Shown piece after piece: positions 8,830 through 18,166 of a stretch of 64,000 bases of DNA. How positions within the stretch are numbered: position 1 is the first letter of the stretch; every line of letters starts with the position of its first letter. The notes under the pieces are model-generated. The model was not told the DNA's origin and searched no databases. It saw only the letters and a list, made by a program, of their open reading frames with translations. The stretch is from contig NZ_JYKZ01000002.1 in the NCBI RefSeq assembly GCF_001043005.1, forward strand, positions 1-64,000. The letters are read 5' to 3'. This DNA is from Pseudomonas psychrophila (GTDB lineage Bacteria; Pseudomonadota; Gammaproteobacteria; Pseudomonadales; Pseudomonadaceae). Both the position numbers and the translations under genes were made by a program.

Positions 8830-9588
8830 TTGTTGAACGAGTCCCGCCGCCGCGCTTTTTTAACTGCCATGCAAGTGGTCAGTTGGTTGCCGCGCACCGA
8901 ACTGCCGTTTGCCGCACCTTCGCGGCCAGAGCTGCTGGTACTTCCTGAACCACCCGCCGAGCCAGTCATCACGCGGCCTGTGGTCAAGGCTGCGGTCGCA
9001 CCGGGCAAACCTGCTGAGCGTCCAAAAATCGAAGTGCCCCGGCCTGTCAGCAAACCTGTGGTTGAAGCCGAATCGGCGCCCGTACCGGCCAAGGTCGTGC
9101 AACTGCCACCGCCACGTTTTGCCTTGCAGTTGCTGCGTGCCGGGCGATGCCTGGTGCTGGTGGAGTTACCCACAGGCAGTGCATTCCAGAGTCGTGACCC
9201 GGCCTATTTATTGTTGAAGGACATGCTGCGCGCAGCCGGGCTGCCCGATAGCCCGCAGATCATTGGCGAGCCGGTGCGTTGGCCGTTGCTGCGCCGTGGC
9301 AATGTCGATCAGGGGCCTGAGGCCGCACGTGAGTTCGTACAGGGTTTTGTCATGGCCCGCCTCGAAGAGGCCGAATGTGCATGCTTGTGGCTGATAGGCC
9401 TGCCGGCCGTGCGCTTTGCCGGTGAGACCGATGCACACGCGTTCAACAGCCAACTCCAAATCGAAGGGCTGGGCTGCGCATGGGCGTTGCCGGGCCTTGA
9501 ACTCTTAATGGATGAGCCACAACGCAAAGCGGATGTGTGGCAAGCCATGCGCCAGCTAATGGCGCGCTGGAAACAAAACGATGAGTGA
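8830..9588 (+). CDS. holD: DNA polymerase III psi subunit (cryptic pseudomonad HolD)
   Basis: A 252-residue protein immediately upstream of rimI, the position of holD in E. coli. The corresponding P. aeruginosa gene (PA4679 by my recollection) was shown biochemically to encode the psi subunit, which links the clamp loader to chi and SSB. Residues 5-30 (RRRAFLTAMQ, then SWLPR) resemble the psi N-terminus, and the C-terminus (VWQAMRQLMARW) resembles the last psi helix. Between them is a Pro/Val/Ala-rich linker of about 60 residues, which explains why automatic annotation often calls it TonB-like. The start is TTG at 8830 or 8833; ATG 8869 would remove the psi-like N-terminus. It overlaps rimI by 8 bases. 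Confidence 0.75.
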   Translation: MLNESRRRAFLTAMQVVSWLPRTELPFAAPSRPELLVLPEPPAEPVITRPVVKAAVAPGKPAERPKIEVPRPVSKPVVEAESAPVPAKVVQLPPPRFALQLLRAGRCLVLVELPTGSAFQSRDPAYLLLKDMLRAAGLPDSPQIIGEPVRWPLLRRGNVDQGPEAAREFVQGFVMARLEEAECACLWLIGLPAVRFAGETDAHAFNSQLQIEGLGCAWALPGLELLMDEPQRKADVWQAMRQLMARWKQNDE

Positions 9589-10033
9589 TGCCGTAACTTT
9601 CCGCCCGATGACCGAAGCGGACCTTGATGCCGTACTGAAAATTGAATATGCCGCCTTCAGCCATCCCTGGACCCGCGGTATTTTTCTCGACGGCCTGGGC
9701 AAGTACCACATCTGGCTGATGTTTGAAGGTGAGCAGCAAGTAGGGCATGGCGTGGTGCAAATCATCCTCGACGAAGCTCATTTGCTGAACATCACCGTCA
9801 AGCCCGAGAGCCAGGGCCGTGGTCTGGGGCTCAAACTGCTCGAGCACCTGATGTCGATTGCCTACAAACATGAGGCGCGCGAGTGCTTCCTCGAACTGCG
9901 CGACAGCAACACGGCGGCGTTCAAGTTATACGAGCGCTACGGCTTCAACGAAATCGGCCGCCGCCGCGACTACTACCCTGCGGTAGGGGGGCGTGAAGAT
10001 GCGGTGGTGATGGCCTGCACCCTGGTCGACTGA
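9581..10033 (+). CDS. rimI: RimI, ribosomal protein S18 alanine N-acetyltransferase
   Basis: A 150-residue GNAT acetyltransferase that acetylates the N-terminal alanine of ribosomal protein S18. The acetyl-CoA-binding motif A is visible as VKPESQGRGLGLKLLEHL (about residues 74-91), and motif B includes RDSNTAAFKLYERYGF near 109-124. The full length matches the family. It is translationally coupled to the upstream psi gene, as holD-rimI is in E. coli. Confidence 0.93.
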   Translation: MSDAVTFRPMTEADLDAVLKIEYAAFSHPWTRGIFLDGLGKYHIWLMFEGEQQVGHGVVQIILDEAHLLNITVKPESQGRGLGLKLLEHLMSIAYKHEARECFLELRDSNTAAFKLYERYGFNEIGRRRDYYPAVGGREDAVVMACTLVD

Positions 10034-10050
10034 CGGCGAAAAGTCGTTAT

Positions 10051-10136
10051 GTGGGAGCGGGCTTGCTCGCGATGCAGGCGCTGCGGTTTATCAGGCAAAC
10101 CGTGTTGATCCGATCGCGAGCAAGCCCGCTCCCACA
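10051..10136. repeat. REP pair (REPIN) 1
   Basis: Two inverted copies of the Pseudomonas REP sequence, GTGGGAGCGGGCTTGCTCGC and its complement, enclose about 40 bases. It lies between the convergent rimI and the small acidic-protein gene. Confidence 0.85.
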
Positions 10137-10147
10137 GGGTTTACCGT

Positions 10148-10531
10148 TCAACGCTTGCGTCCCACCGGATCGATTTCTGCCATTTCGGCCTCGTCCAGCC
10201 CTTTTCCCGCACCGATGTCGTTTTCATCGACCAGGCTCAGATCCCAATCAGCAGCACCGTTTGGGCTCTGGGCGGCTTCCTTGGCATCGCGGGCACCGTC
10301 TTCGCGGATGAGCATCTCCTGCTCAAGATCGTCTTCATTCAAACCCAACTCCAGCTCATCATCCAGCACCGCCCTGTGTTTGACTTTTTCATCGTCGATA
10401 AACAGATCACTGATGGGCTCGTACGTGTCGTCATCATCAAAATTCAGTGGCTCGACTGAGCCCATGGCGTCTTCTATATCGTCTATAGGCGCGGGTTGCG
10501 GTGCCCCGTAAGGGCGGCGTGAATCAGTCAT
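10148..10531 (-). CDS. small acidic protein of unknown function
   Basis: A 127-residue protein dominated by Asp and Glu, for example IDDIEDAMG near the N-terminus and a run FDDDDTYE near residue 31. It shows no membrane segment, signal peptide or recognisable fold. It ends in RKR. A gene of this type sits between rimI and the carbonic anhydrase in other pseudomonads (PA4677 position). Composition suggests a disordered, highly charged cytoplasmic protein. I cannot assign a function. Confidence 0.7.
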   Translation of the reverse strand: MTDSRRPYGAPQPAPIDDIEDAMGSVEPLNFDDDDTYEPISDLFIDDEKVKHRAVLDDELELGLNEDDLEQEMLIREDGARDAKEAAQSPNGAADWDLSLVDENDIGAGKGLDEAEMAEIDPVGRKR

Positions 10532-10685
10532 GGTAATTCCTCATAATATGGGGCCTTAATACGATGACTGTAGCCATTGTTGAAGATTCCACCCGGCCGA
10601 CCGCCGGAATGACATTGATGATCTACGTGACCCCGACTGCAGGTCGGTTGTCAAAGCAGCGCATCAACTCTTGAGGCTTCACAGC

Positions 10686-11330
10686 ATGAACGAACTACAA
10701 GATCTGATTGATAACAACGAGCGCTGGGCCGATGCGATCAAGCAGGAAGATCCTGACTTCTTCGCCAAGCTGGCTCGCCAGCAAACGCCTGAATACCTGT
10801 GGATTGGTTGTTCGGATGCCCGTGTACCGGCCAACGAAATTGTCGGCATGTTGCCCGGCGATCTCTTTGTGCACCGTAACGTGGCCAATGTTGTGCTGCA
10901 CACTGACTTGAACTGTCTGTCAGTGATCCAGTACGCGGTCGATGTGTTGAAGGTCAAACACATTCTGGTCACCGGCCACTATGGCTGTGGCGGCGTACGC
11001 GCCTCCATGAAGGACCAGCAACTGGGCCTGATCGATGGTTGGCTGCGTTCCATTCGCGACCTGTATTACGAAAATCGCGAAGTGCTGGCGTTGCTGCCAA
11101 CCGAGGAAGAGCGGGTAGACCGTTTGTGCGAGTTGAACGTGATCCAGCAAGTGGCCAACGTGGGTCACACCAACATTGTGCAAAATGCCTGGCATCGCGG
11201 GCAGAAGCTGTCGGTTCACGGCTGTATTTACGGGATCAAGGACGGTCGCTGGAAGAGCCTGAACACCACCATCAGTGGCCTTGACCAGTTGCCGCCGCAG
11301 TATCGTCTGCGTCCACTGGGCTCGATCTGA
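10686..11330 (+). CDS. can: beta-class carbonic anhydrase
   Basis: A cytoplasmic zinc enzyme of about 214 residues that interconverts CO2 and bicarbonate. The zinc ligands and catalytic Asp/Arg pair of beta-carbonic anhydrases are in place: C42, D44, R46 (GCSDARVP), H98 and C101 (GHYGCGGV). I chose ATG 10686, preceded by TTGAGG at a usual spacing. An upstream TTG at 10671 is less likely. It is a single gene with its own promoter region. P. aeruginosa carries its homologue at the same place. Confidence 0.95.
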   Translation: MNELQDLIDNNERWADAIKQEDPDFFAKLARQQTPEYLWIGCSDARVPANEIVGMLPGDLFVHRNVANVVLHTDLNCLSVIQYAVDVLKVKHILVTGHYGCGGVRASMKDQQLGLIDGWLRSIRDLYYENREVLALLPTEEERVDRLCELNVIQQVANVGHTNIVQNAWHRGQKLSVHGCIYGIKDGRWKSLNTTISGLDQLPPQYRLRPLGSI

Positions 11331-11347
11331 GGTTGCATGCATAACCC

Positions 11348-11433
11348 GTGGGAGCGGGTTTGCTCGCGATGGTATCGACGCGGTTTTCCTGCATTACCGC
11401 GCCGCCTGAATCGCGAGCAAGCCCGCTCCCACA
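11348..11433. repeat. REP pair (REPIN) 2
   Basis: An inverted pair of REP sequences (GTGGGAGCGGGTTTGCTCGC, then GCGAGCAAGCCCGCTCCCAC) about 45 bases apart, between the convergent carbonic anhydrase and transporter genes. Confidence 0.85.
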
Positions 11434-11450
11434 TTTGGTTGCGGGTTCGC

Positions 11451-12869
11451 TTACGGCATCACTGGCGGCGTATACGTAAGGGTAGTCCCCAGCGCCCACA
11501 GCAAAAACAGCACCAGCGGCGTGTGCACCAGCAACTGCACAAACGAAAAGCCGATCAAATCCCGCGCTTTGAGTCCCAGCACGCCCAACAGTGGCAGCAT
11601 GTAAAACGGATTGATCAGGTTCGGCAGCGCTTCGGCTGCGTTGTAAATCTGTACAGCCCAACCCAGGTGGTACTCCAGATCATTGGCCACTTGCATCACA
11701 TAGGGCGCTTCGATAATCCACTTGCCGCCGCCCGACGGAATGAAAAACCCCAGAATCGCCGAATACACGCCCATCAGTAATGCATAAGTATCGTGGGATG
11801 CGATCTGTACGAAAAACGTCGAAATGTGATGGGCCAGGGTTTGCCCGTCAGTTCCCTTGACCACTGTCATCAGCGCCGCAATCGAACCGTACAGCGGGAA
11901 CTGAATCATCACCCCGGTGGTGGTCGGCACGGCGCTGGTCACGGCATTCAGAAAACTGCGCGGACGCCAGTGAAGCAGAGCCCCGAGCATCAAAAACAGA
12001 AAGTTGTAAGTGTTGAGCCCGGAGATGGCGCTGATCGCAGGTTTGGTTGAAAACTCATGGAACAACCAGCCCGCTGCCAGCAGTACCAGCAAAATGGTCA
12101 ACAGCGGGCTGTATTCCAGCCACTCACCGGGCCGAGTTCGCGGGGGCAACTTTGGCGAACTGAAACTTGGATCAATGCCGCAGGCCGCAGCATCACGGGC
12201 TGACTCAGGGCCTGGCGCTGTGGCGTAGGCCACGATGAGCGACACCACGACCAGGGCCGCCAGCAAAACGCCTGATTGCCAAAGAAAGATCGTTTCCGTG
12301 AAGGGGATAACCCCCGTGATTGCAAGAATCGACGGTGGCAGGCTGGCCGGGTTGGCCTGTAACTGTGCTGCCGAGGACGACAAACCCAGCGCCCACACCG
12401 CGCCAAGCCCCAGGTAGGCCGCAGCCCCGGCGGCGCGATAGTCCATGCGCAGGTTGGTGCGACGTGCCAGCGCCCGCACCAACAAGCCACCAAACACCAG
12501 CGACAAGCCCCAGTTAAGCAACGAAGCGACCATTGAAATCAGCGCGACCCAGCACACCGCCTGACGACCGTTTTTCGGTACCTGTGCCAGTTTGTCGATC
12601 AGCTTGACGGCGGGCGGCGAACTGGCCACGACATAACCGCCAATGACCACGAAGGCCATTTGCATGGTGAACGGGATCAGGCTCCAGAATCCGTCACCAA
12701 ACGCCATGGCGGCATCGGTGGGTTTGGCGCCCATAAACATCGTGGCCAGAGCCACCGTGATCACCGCAACAGCGGCGAACACCCACGAGTCGGGGAACCA
12801 GCGCTCGGCCCAGTTCGAGCAGCGCAGGGCAAAGTGGGCAGAACGGCTGTCTGCAATCTCAGCGGCCAT
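11451..12869 (-). CDS. AtoE-type short-chain fatty acid transporter
   Basis: A 472-residue polytopic inner-membrane protein of the AtoE family, which imports short-chain fatty acids such as acetoacetate or butyrate. About a dozen hydrophobic segments are visible from residue 28 onward. Family-like stretches include WNWGLSLVFG-type sequence near residue 117 (LNWGLSLVFGGLLVRAL) and SGGGKWIIEAPYVM near residue 380. No coA-transferase or thiolase gene is adjacent, so the substrate is not supported by context. The gene is transcribed alone, divergently from the peroxidase gene. Confidence 0.82.
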   Translation of the reverse strand: MAAEIADSRSAHFALRCSNWAERWFPDSWVFAAVAVITVALATMFMGAKPTDAAMAFGDGFWSLIPFTMQMAFVVIGGYVVASSPPAVKLIDKLAQVPKNGRQAVCWVALISMVASLLNWGLSLVFGGLLVRALARRTNLRMDYRAAGAAAYLGLGAVWALGLSSSAAQLQANPASLPPSILAITGVIPFTETIFLWQSGVLLAALVVVSLIVAYATAPGPESARDAAACGIDPSFSSPKLPPRTRPGEWLEYSPLLTILLVLLAAGWLFHEFSTKPAISAISGLNTYNFLFLMLGALLHWRPRSFLNAVTSAVPTTTGVMIQFPLYGSIAALMTVVKGTDGQTLAHHISTFFVQIASHDTYALLMGVYSAILGFFIPSGGGKWIIEAPYVMQVANDLEYHLGWAVQIYNAAEALPNLINPFYMLPLLGVLGLKARDLIGFSFVQLLVHTPLVLFLLWALGTTLTYTPPVMP

Positions 12870-13058
12870 GGGAAGTACCTCGGTTTTCTTATGATTATGG
12901 TGTCGTCAGCAAGGACGACTGACGAGGCACAGTAATTCAATCAGCTGATTTTTCCGATGGGTTTTGCCCCGAGTGACCTGTACGCGATAAAAATAACCTC
13001 AGCTGTCCGAAAAGAGGCTGGTGAGGGGTAAACTCTTCCCTTTCCAAAAGGAGTTTCT

Positions 13059-13940
13059 ATGAGTTTTTACCAGCCAGGCATTCTTGCCAAACCTGTGCCT
13101 TCACAGGCGCGCTATATGTTTTTCGCCCTCAAGTCAGTAGAAGCATTGCCGGCTGCACTGGACGTTTTGTCTGCGTGGGTGGACGGCAAAAGCGTAGTGG
13201 CGGGTCTGGGCTCGCCGCTGGTATTGGCACTTGGCGCGAAAGTCCCGGGCTTGCGCGTGTTTCCGGCACTCAACGCCATGGTTGAAAACCCGTCGACCCA
13301 ACACGCCCTGTGGTTGTGGTTGCTGGGTGATGATCGCGGCGAGTTGCTGCATCGCAGCCAGGCCATCGAAACGGCGCTGGCGCCTGCCTTCAACCTGCTG
13401 CAAGTGACCGAAGGCTTCCGCTACGGCTCCGACCGTGACCTGACCGGTTACGAAGACGGCACCGAGAACCCGGTGGATGACGCGGCTGTCGACGCGGCTA
13501 TCGTTGCGAACGCTGGCGCAGGGCTGGACGGTGGCAGCTTTGTTGCCATCCAGCAGTGGCAGCACGACCTGAACGGCTTCGCGGCACTGCCGTCCGAAGA
13601 GCAGGACAACATCATGGGCCGTCGCATGAGCGACAACGAAGAACTGGACGATGCTCCAGACTTCGCCCACGTCAAACGCACGGCCCAAGAAAGCTTCTCG
13701 CCAGAAGCCTTTATCGTGCGCCGCTCCATGCCGTGGACAGAAAACGGCAAGTCCGGCCTGATGTTCGTCGCCTTCGGTCGCACCTTGAACGCTTTTGAAG
13801 TTCAGCTGCGTCGCATGAGCGGTATGGAAGACGGCATCATCGACGGGCTGTATCGCTACAGTCGCCCGCTTAACGGCGGCTATTACTGGTGCCCGCCATT
13901 GAAGGACGGGCGGATGGACTTGAGCGCTGTGCGCCCCTGA
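13059..13940 (+). CDS. Dyp-type (dye-decolorizing) heme peroxidase
   Basis: A 293-residue Dyp-type peroxidase that oxidises organic substrates with H2O2 using heme. The signature GxxDG appears as GYEDGTENP near residue 130. The conserved region with the proximal histidine (DFAHVKRTA) and the following arginine (VRRSMPW) is present near residues 205-225. The length fits the shorter bacterial B-type group, and there is no Tat signal. AAAGGAG lies eight bases before the ATG. No encapsulin gene is nearby. Confidence 0.92.
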   Translation: MSFYQPGILAKPVPSQARYMFFALKSVEALPAALDVLSAWVDGKSVVAGLGSPLVLALGAKVPGLRVFPALNAMVENPSTQHALWLWLLGDDRGELLHRSQAIETALAPAFNLLQVTEGFRYGSDRDLTGYEDGTENPVDDAAVDAAIVANAGAGLDGGSFVAIQQWQHDLNGFAALPSEEQDNIMGRRMSDNEELDDAPDFAHVKRTAQESFSPEAFIVRRSMPWTENGKSGLMFVAFGRTLNAFEVQLRRMSGMEDGIIDGLYRYSRPLNGGYYWCPPLKDGRMDLSAVRP

Positions 13941-13972
13941 GGAGGCGACGACTGTTCCCGGTCAAGGTCCCT

Positions 13973-14023
13973 GTGGGAGCGAGCCTGCTCGCGAATGATC
14001 TTCGCGAGCAGGCTCGCTCCCAC
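13973..14023. repeat. REP hairpin 3
   Basis: A compact inverted repeat of GTGGGAGCGAGCCTGCTCGCGA with only about seven bases between the arms. It follows the peroxidase gene and precedes the first hybrid kinase, and could serve as a transcript 3' end. Confidence 0.8.
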
Positions 14024-14109
14024 GCTTGAAGTACCTCTATCGCTACAGCGCTTCAGAATTCAGGAATTGTCTGATTATTTTTTTCATGCCCCAGCCTCAG
14101 GCTTGCGGC

Positions 14110-16878
14110 ATGAAATCGACCCCTCAAGCCGCCCGAAAACTCCTCCATTTATTTGCCTTTGGCCTGATCGTAGCGGTCTTTGCGGGTTCGTTCGTTTATT
14201 TGCGTTCCGTTTTTAACGAAGAAGTGTCCCAGCGTCGCAGCGTCATGAACGAGGCGGTATTCAAAGCTCAGGATTTTTTCGTCAGTCGTCAGACCTTGCT
14301 CAAAAGCCTGGTGCTGGCAACGGTGCCTGATACCGCTCTGTCTCAAGCGCTTGGCAGTGTTGATCCCGAAGAAGAGATCAGTATCAGTCTGGGCAGCGAT
14401 GCTGGCCATTGGAGCCTGTGGCTGACTCGTCGGATGATGGACTATCTGCACGAGAGCAAAGTCAATCTGCTCTACGTCCCACCAACCGATCAACCCCAGG
14501 TGGTACGCCTGTTTGACGCCTCGCCCGACCTCGACCCCCTGCCCAAGGTGGTCTTGAAACGATTGGCCGAGGAGGCTGACAAGGCGTATTCCTTTGATGA
14601 TGACCTCTGGCTGACAGACAACAAGGTTCTGGATTCCCCGTTCTATTTATTCGCACGACTGGATAGCCGCAACCTGTCTTCCGGCTGGTTGGGCATTGAA
14701 GTTGAGGTGCCGGATCTTATTGAGGCATTGCGCAGTGACAGCGCTGGCGACTTCATGTTGCTGGACGGTCAGGGGCAGATCATTTTCACTAATACCGCGC
14801 AATCCACCCTGGTGGATTCTTTGCACACCCTGGAGGCCAATAAATCGTTTGGCTTTATTGGTTCAGGGTGGTTTCCCGACAGCTTGGCGATCTGGAAAAA
14901 ACTGGGTTATTCAGGCTGGCAAATAGTCTATTCCGTGGACATCAAGTCTTTGCTGCCCGTACTGGGCTGGCCATTGGCGGGGTGTGTGCTGTTGTTGATT
15001 ATCGTCTGTATCGGGCTGCGTTATTTGATTGTGCGCATCGACCGACGCCTGATTACTCCGGGTGAAAACCGCATCCAGGCTCTGATTGAAAGTGAGGCAT
15101 TCAGTCGTGCTGCGCTGCAGGTCGCGCCGGTCGCCTTGTGCGTCATTCGCCGCACAGACGGCACGGTGGTGCTGGAAAACTCGCTTTCTCAACAGTGGCT
15201 AGGTAGCAGCAGTGAGCGTGGGAAGTTGTGTCATGGCTGGATTCACCGGGCTTTCGATGAGCCCGACACGCGCAACAGTGATGAAATTGAAATGGAAGAT
15301 GGTCGTCTTCTGTACCTCGCGTTTACCCCCACACGTTACAAAAGTGAAGACGTGCTGATTTGTGCGTTCAGCGACATTAGTGCGCGCAAACAAATTGAGG
15401 TGACGTTGGAGCGTGCCCGGCAGTTGGCTGATCGGGCCAATGAAGCCAAGACCTTATTTCTGGCGACCATGAGCCATGAAATTCGCACACCTTTGTATGG
15501 CGTTTTAGGCACCCTTGAATTGCTGGCGCGAACCGATCTCAACGATCAGCAGAACAACTATTTAAAAGCCATCGAGCGCTCTTCCGGCAATTTATTGCAG
15601 TTGATCTGCGACGTGCTGGATGTGTCGCGCATTGAGGCGGGCCAATTGCAGCTGGAACTCAACACCTTCAGTCCGATGGAATTGATAGAGGAGGTTGTTC
15701 AGGGCTACAGCGGTGCTGCTCAGGCCAAGGGCCTGCAATTGTTTGCCCTGATTGATTCGACCGTACCCGAGTGGCTCAGTGGCGATGTCTCACGTATCCG
15801 CCAGATCCTGAACAACCTGCTCAACAACGCCCTCAAGTTCACCGACTACGGAAAAGTCGTGCTGCGCCTGAAAATGGACAGCCGCAACGATGAGCGGGTC
15901 ATGTTGCACTGGCAGGTTTCGGATACCGGTAAAGGTATTGCCCATGAAGAACAGTCCCACTTGTTCGAGCCCTTTTATCAAGTTGAGTCTTCGAAACACG
16001 TGGTCGCGGGTACCGGATTGGGTCTGTCCATCTGCAAGCGCCTCATGCACTTGATGAACGGCACCATGCGGTTGGTCAGCGAGCCGGGCCTGGGCAGTAG
16101 TTTCACCCTGCATTTACCCTTGGTTCAGGTCATGGCCCCCTCGCGCTTAGGCGCACTCGGCGAGTTATCTTCCAGCATTGTTTATGTGGTTTCACCACTG
16201 CGTGAACTGGCTGAATCTTACTGCGCCTGGTTACAGCGTTGGGGCGCCCGGCCTCATTTGGGAGCGCCCAAGCAGGGTGAAGCCGGTGACGATACAGTTT
16301 TGCTGGAGCTGCACCCAGGCGCTGTCCGGCAACTGCTGGAACCCGTTTGGGCGGGACCGCGGGTGGTGGCCGCCAGCGACAACTCGCAGCCGCTTACGAT
16401 TGAAAGCCCTTGCTGGCGCGCCGACCTCAATAGCTTGCAGGACGTATACCGGGCCTTGTGTGAGGCTCAGGGTATGCGTGCAGGGACTCATTTAAAGACC
16501 GGAGTGGCCAAGGTTGAACTCAATCTTGGATTAAACATTCTGGTGGCTGAAGACAACGTCATCAATCAGCTGATTTTGCGTGATCAGCTCCAGGAACTGG
16601 GCTGCACCGTGACATTGGCCAGTGATGGTCTGGAGGCCCTTGAACTCTTTCAGCAAGGGGCATTCGACCTGGTTTTAACTGACGTCAACATGCCAAGAAT
16701 GAACGGTTATGAGCTGGCTACCAGGTTGCGGGCGATGAATATCACTCAGCCGATTATCGGTGCAACGGCCAAGGCCATGCCTGATGACTCCGAGCGTTGC
16801 CTGAGCGCCGGGATGAATCACTGTTTGATCAAGCCTTTTACGCTGCACACCCTATACAACTGTCTTCAGCACTTTTAA
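14110..16878 (+). CDS. hybrid sensor histidine kinase (RocS/PvrS-like), no HPt
   Basis: An inner-membrane hybrid kinase of about 922 residues from ATG 14110; ATG 14086 is an alternative start with no visible ribosome site. Order of parts: membrane helix near residues 13-33, a periplasmic sensor region of about 240 residues, a second helix (VLGWPLAGCVLLLIIV), a PAS-like linker, a HisKA domain with H456 ([12 protein letters not shown]), an ATPase domain (DTGKGI, GTGLGLS) and a C-terminal receiver with D858 (LTDVNMP). There is no HPt domain, so its phosphate must reach an output protein through another HPt, plausibly that of the second kinase at 25783. It leads a run of four regulators next to fimbrial genes, like RocS1 or PvrS/RcsC of P. 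aeruginosa. Confidence 0.85.
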   Translation: MKSTPQAARKLLHLFAFGLIVAVFAGSFVYLRSVFNEEVSQRRSVMNEAVFKAQDFFVSRQTLLKSLVLATVPDTALSQALGSVDPEEEISISLGSDAGHWSLWLTRRMMDYLHESKVNLLYVPPTDQPQVVRLFDASPDLDPLPKVVLKRLAEEADKAYSFDDDLWLTDNKVLDSPFYLFARLDSRNLSSGWLGIEVEVPDLIEALRSDSAGDFMLLDGQGQIIFTNTAQSTLVDSLHTLEANKSFGFIGSGWFPDSLAIWKKLGYSGWQIVYSVDIKSLLPVLGWPLAGCVLLLIIVCIGLRYLIVRIDRRLITPGENRIQALIESEAFSRAALQVAPVALCVIRRTDGTVVLENSLSQQWLGSSSERGKLCHGWIHRAFDEPDTRNSDEIEMEDGRLLYLAFTPTRYKSEDVLICAFSDISARKQIEVTLERARQLADRANEAKTLFLATMSHEIRTPLYGVLGTLELLARTDLNDQQNNYLKAIERSSGNLLQLICDVLDVSRIEAGQLQLELNTFSPMELIEEVVQGYSGAAQAKGLQLFALIDSTVPEWLSGDVSRIRQILNNLLNNALKFTDYGKVVLRLKMDSRNDERVMLHWQVSDTGKGIAHEEQSHLFEPFYQVESSKHVVAGTGLGLSICKRLMHLMNGTMRLVSEPGLGSSFTLHLPLVQVMAPSRLGALGELSSSIVYVVSPLRELAESYCAWLQRWGARPHLGAPKQGEAGDDTVLLELHPGAVRQLLEPVWAGPRVVAASDNSQPLTIESPCWRADLNSLQDVYRALCEAQGMRAGTHLKTGVAKVELNLGLNILVAEDNVINQLILRDQLQELGCTVTLASDGLEALELFQQGAFDLVLTDVNMPRMNGYELATRLRAMNITQPIIGATAKAMPDDSERCLSAGMNHCLIKPFTLHTLYNCLQHF

Positions 16879-16889
16879 AGGAGGGTCCA

Positions 16890-18086
16890 GTGAATCCCTA
16901 TCGTGTACTGGTCGTTGAGGATCATCCCTTTCAGCATGAGTATTTACTGAATGTATTCAATGAAGTGGGGGGCTTCACAGTTGACACCGTTTGGGACGGC
17001 GATGGTGCCTTGCAATGTCTGGCTCGCAACGACTATGACCTGTTGCTCAGCGATTTGCTGATGCCAGGCATGGATGGCGTGCAGTTGATCCAGAAGATCG
17101 CTGCTCTGAAAAAAACACCGGCATTGGCACTGATGAGTGCCTCGTCACGTCGAATGTTGATCAGTGCCGGCCTGGCGGCGAAAAACCTGGGTATTTCAGT
17201 AGTCGGCCTGATTTCCAAGCCGGTCGAAGTTAATGCGGTTATGCGTTTGAAGGAACGAATGGCTATCTTCCGTCTCAACGGCGCCATGCACCCCGCACGG
17301 GGCGTAGAGGTCGATCCGCACAGTATCGAGATGGCCATGGACAACGGCCAGATCCAGGCGTGGTTCCAGCCCAAGAAGTCTCTGCGCAACGGTAATATTC
17401 TCAGCGCTGAAGCGTTGGTCCGCTGGGCACATCCCGAGGTCGGACTATTACTGCCCAAGGATTTTCTTTCACTCTTGATCAATCAGGGGCTGGAGGAAAG
17501 GCTACTGTGGTTAATGCTGGAACAAACGCTGCAAGCACAAAGACAGTGGAGAGAGCAGGGTTGGGATATTCCGGTTTCAATCAACTTGCCCACCCATTTG
17601 CTGGATAGCCATGATCTGGCTGACCGCTTGCGCGATTACGTGATGGCCGATGGAGGTGAGCCGCGCAGCATCGTGTTTGAATTGATGGAGAGCTCAACCA
17701 CAGAGGAGCTCAGTAACTACTACGCTGGCGCCTGTCGCTTGCGCATGATGGGCTTTGGTTTGGCCCAGGATGACTTCGGCAAAGGGTTCAGTTCCTACTT
17801 CAACCTGGTCTCAACACCCTTCAGCGAACTCAAGATTGACCGTTCGCTGGTGCATGGCTGTGTTGAAAATGAAAACTTGGCCTCTGCACTGCGCAGCCTC
17901 GTGGAGCTAAGCCGAAAGCTGGGCCTGACGGTCGTCGCCGAAGGTGTCGAGACGCAGGCAGAACTTGCATTCTTGCGTAGTATTGAGTGTGATCAGGCTC
18001 AGGGATTCCTGATTTGCGGCGCCGTGTCATGCACAGATTTTGAAACCCTTCTGCTCGAAGATAGCTCCAAACCATCACGGGGATAG
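16890..18086 (+). CDS. REC-EAL response regulator, likely c-di-GMP phosphodiesterase
   Basis: A protein of about 398 residues with an N-terminal receiver (D55 in LLLSDLLMPG) and a C-terminal EAL domain. Most residues needed for c-di-GMP hydrolysis are visible: E174 in AEALVRW, N in INLP, E in VFELMES, DD in QDDFGKG, K in LKIDRS, E in VAEGVET and Q in AQGF. An active enzyme is therefore likely. The start is GTG 16890, 12 bases after the kinase stop and preceded by AAAGGAGGG. The domain layout matches RocR and PvrR, which antagonise DNA-binding regulators of Cup fimbriae. Confidence 0.87.
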   Translation: MNPYRVLVVEDHPFQHEYLLNVFNEVGGFTVDTVWDGDGALQCLARNDYDLLLSDLLMPGMDGVQLIQKIAALKKTPALALMSASSRRMLISAGLAAKNLGISVVGLISKPVEVNAVMRLKERMAIFRLNGAMHPARGVEVDPHSIEMAMDNGQIQAWFQPKKSLRNGNILSAEALVRWAHPEVGLLLPKDFLSLLINQGLEERLLWLMLEQTLQAQRQWREQGWDIPVSINLPTHLLDSHDLADRLRDYVMADGGEPRSIVFELMESSTTEELSNYYAGACRLRMMGFGLAQDDFGKGFSSYFNLVSTPFSELKIDRSLVHGCVENENLASALRSLVELSRKLGLTVVAEGVETQAELAFLRSIECDQAQGFLICGAVSCTDFETLLLEDSSKPSRG

Positions 18087-18166
18087 CTCCAGCCACGACT
18101 TATCGGCATCCCCCTTTTCGGTTGTGCATAACCGCTTTAGTGGCGTCATCAATATGGAGTCAGGTA

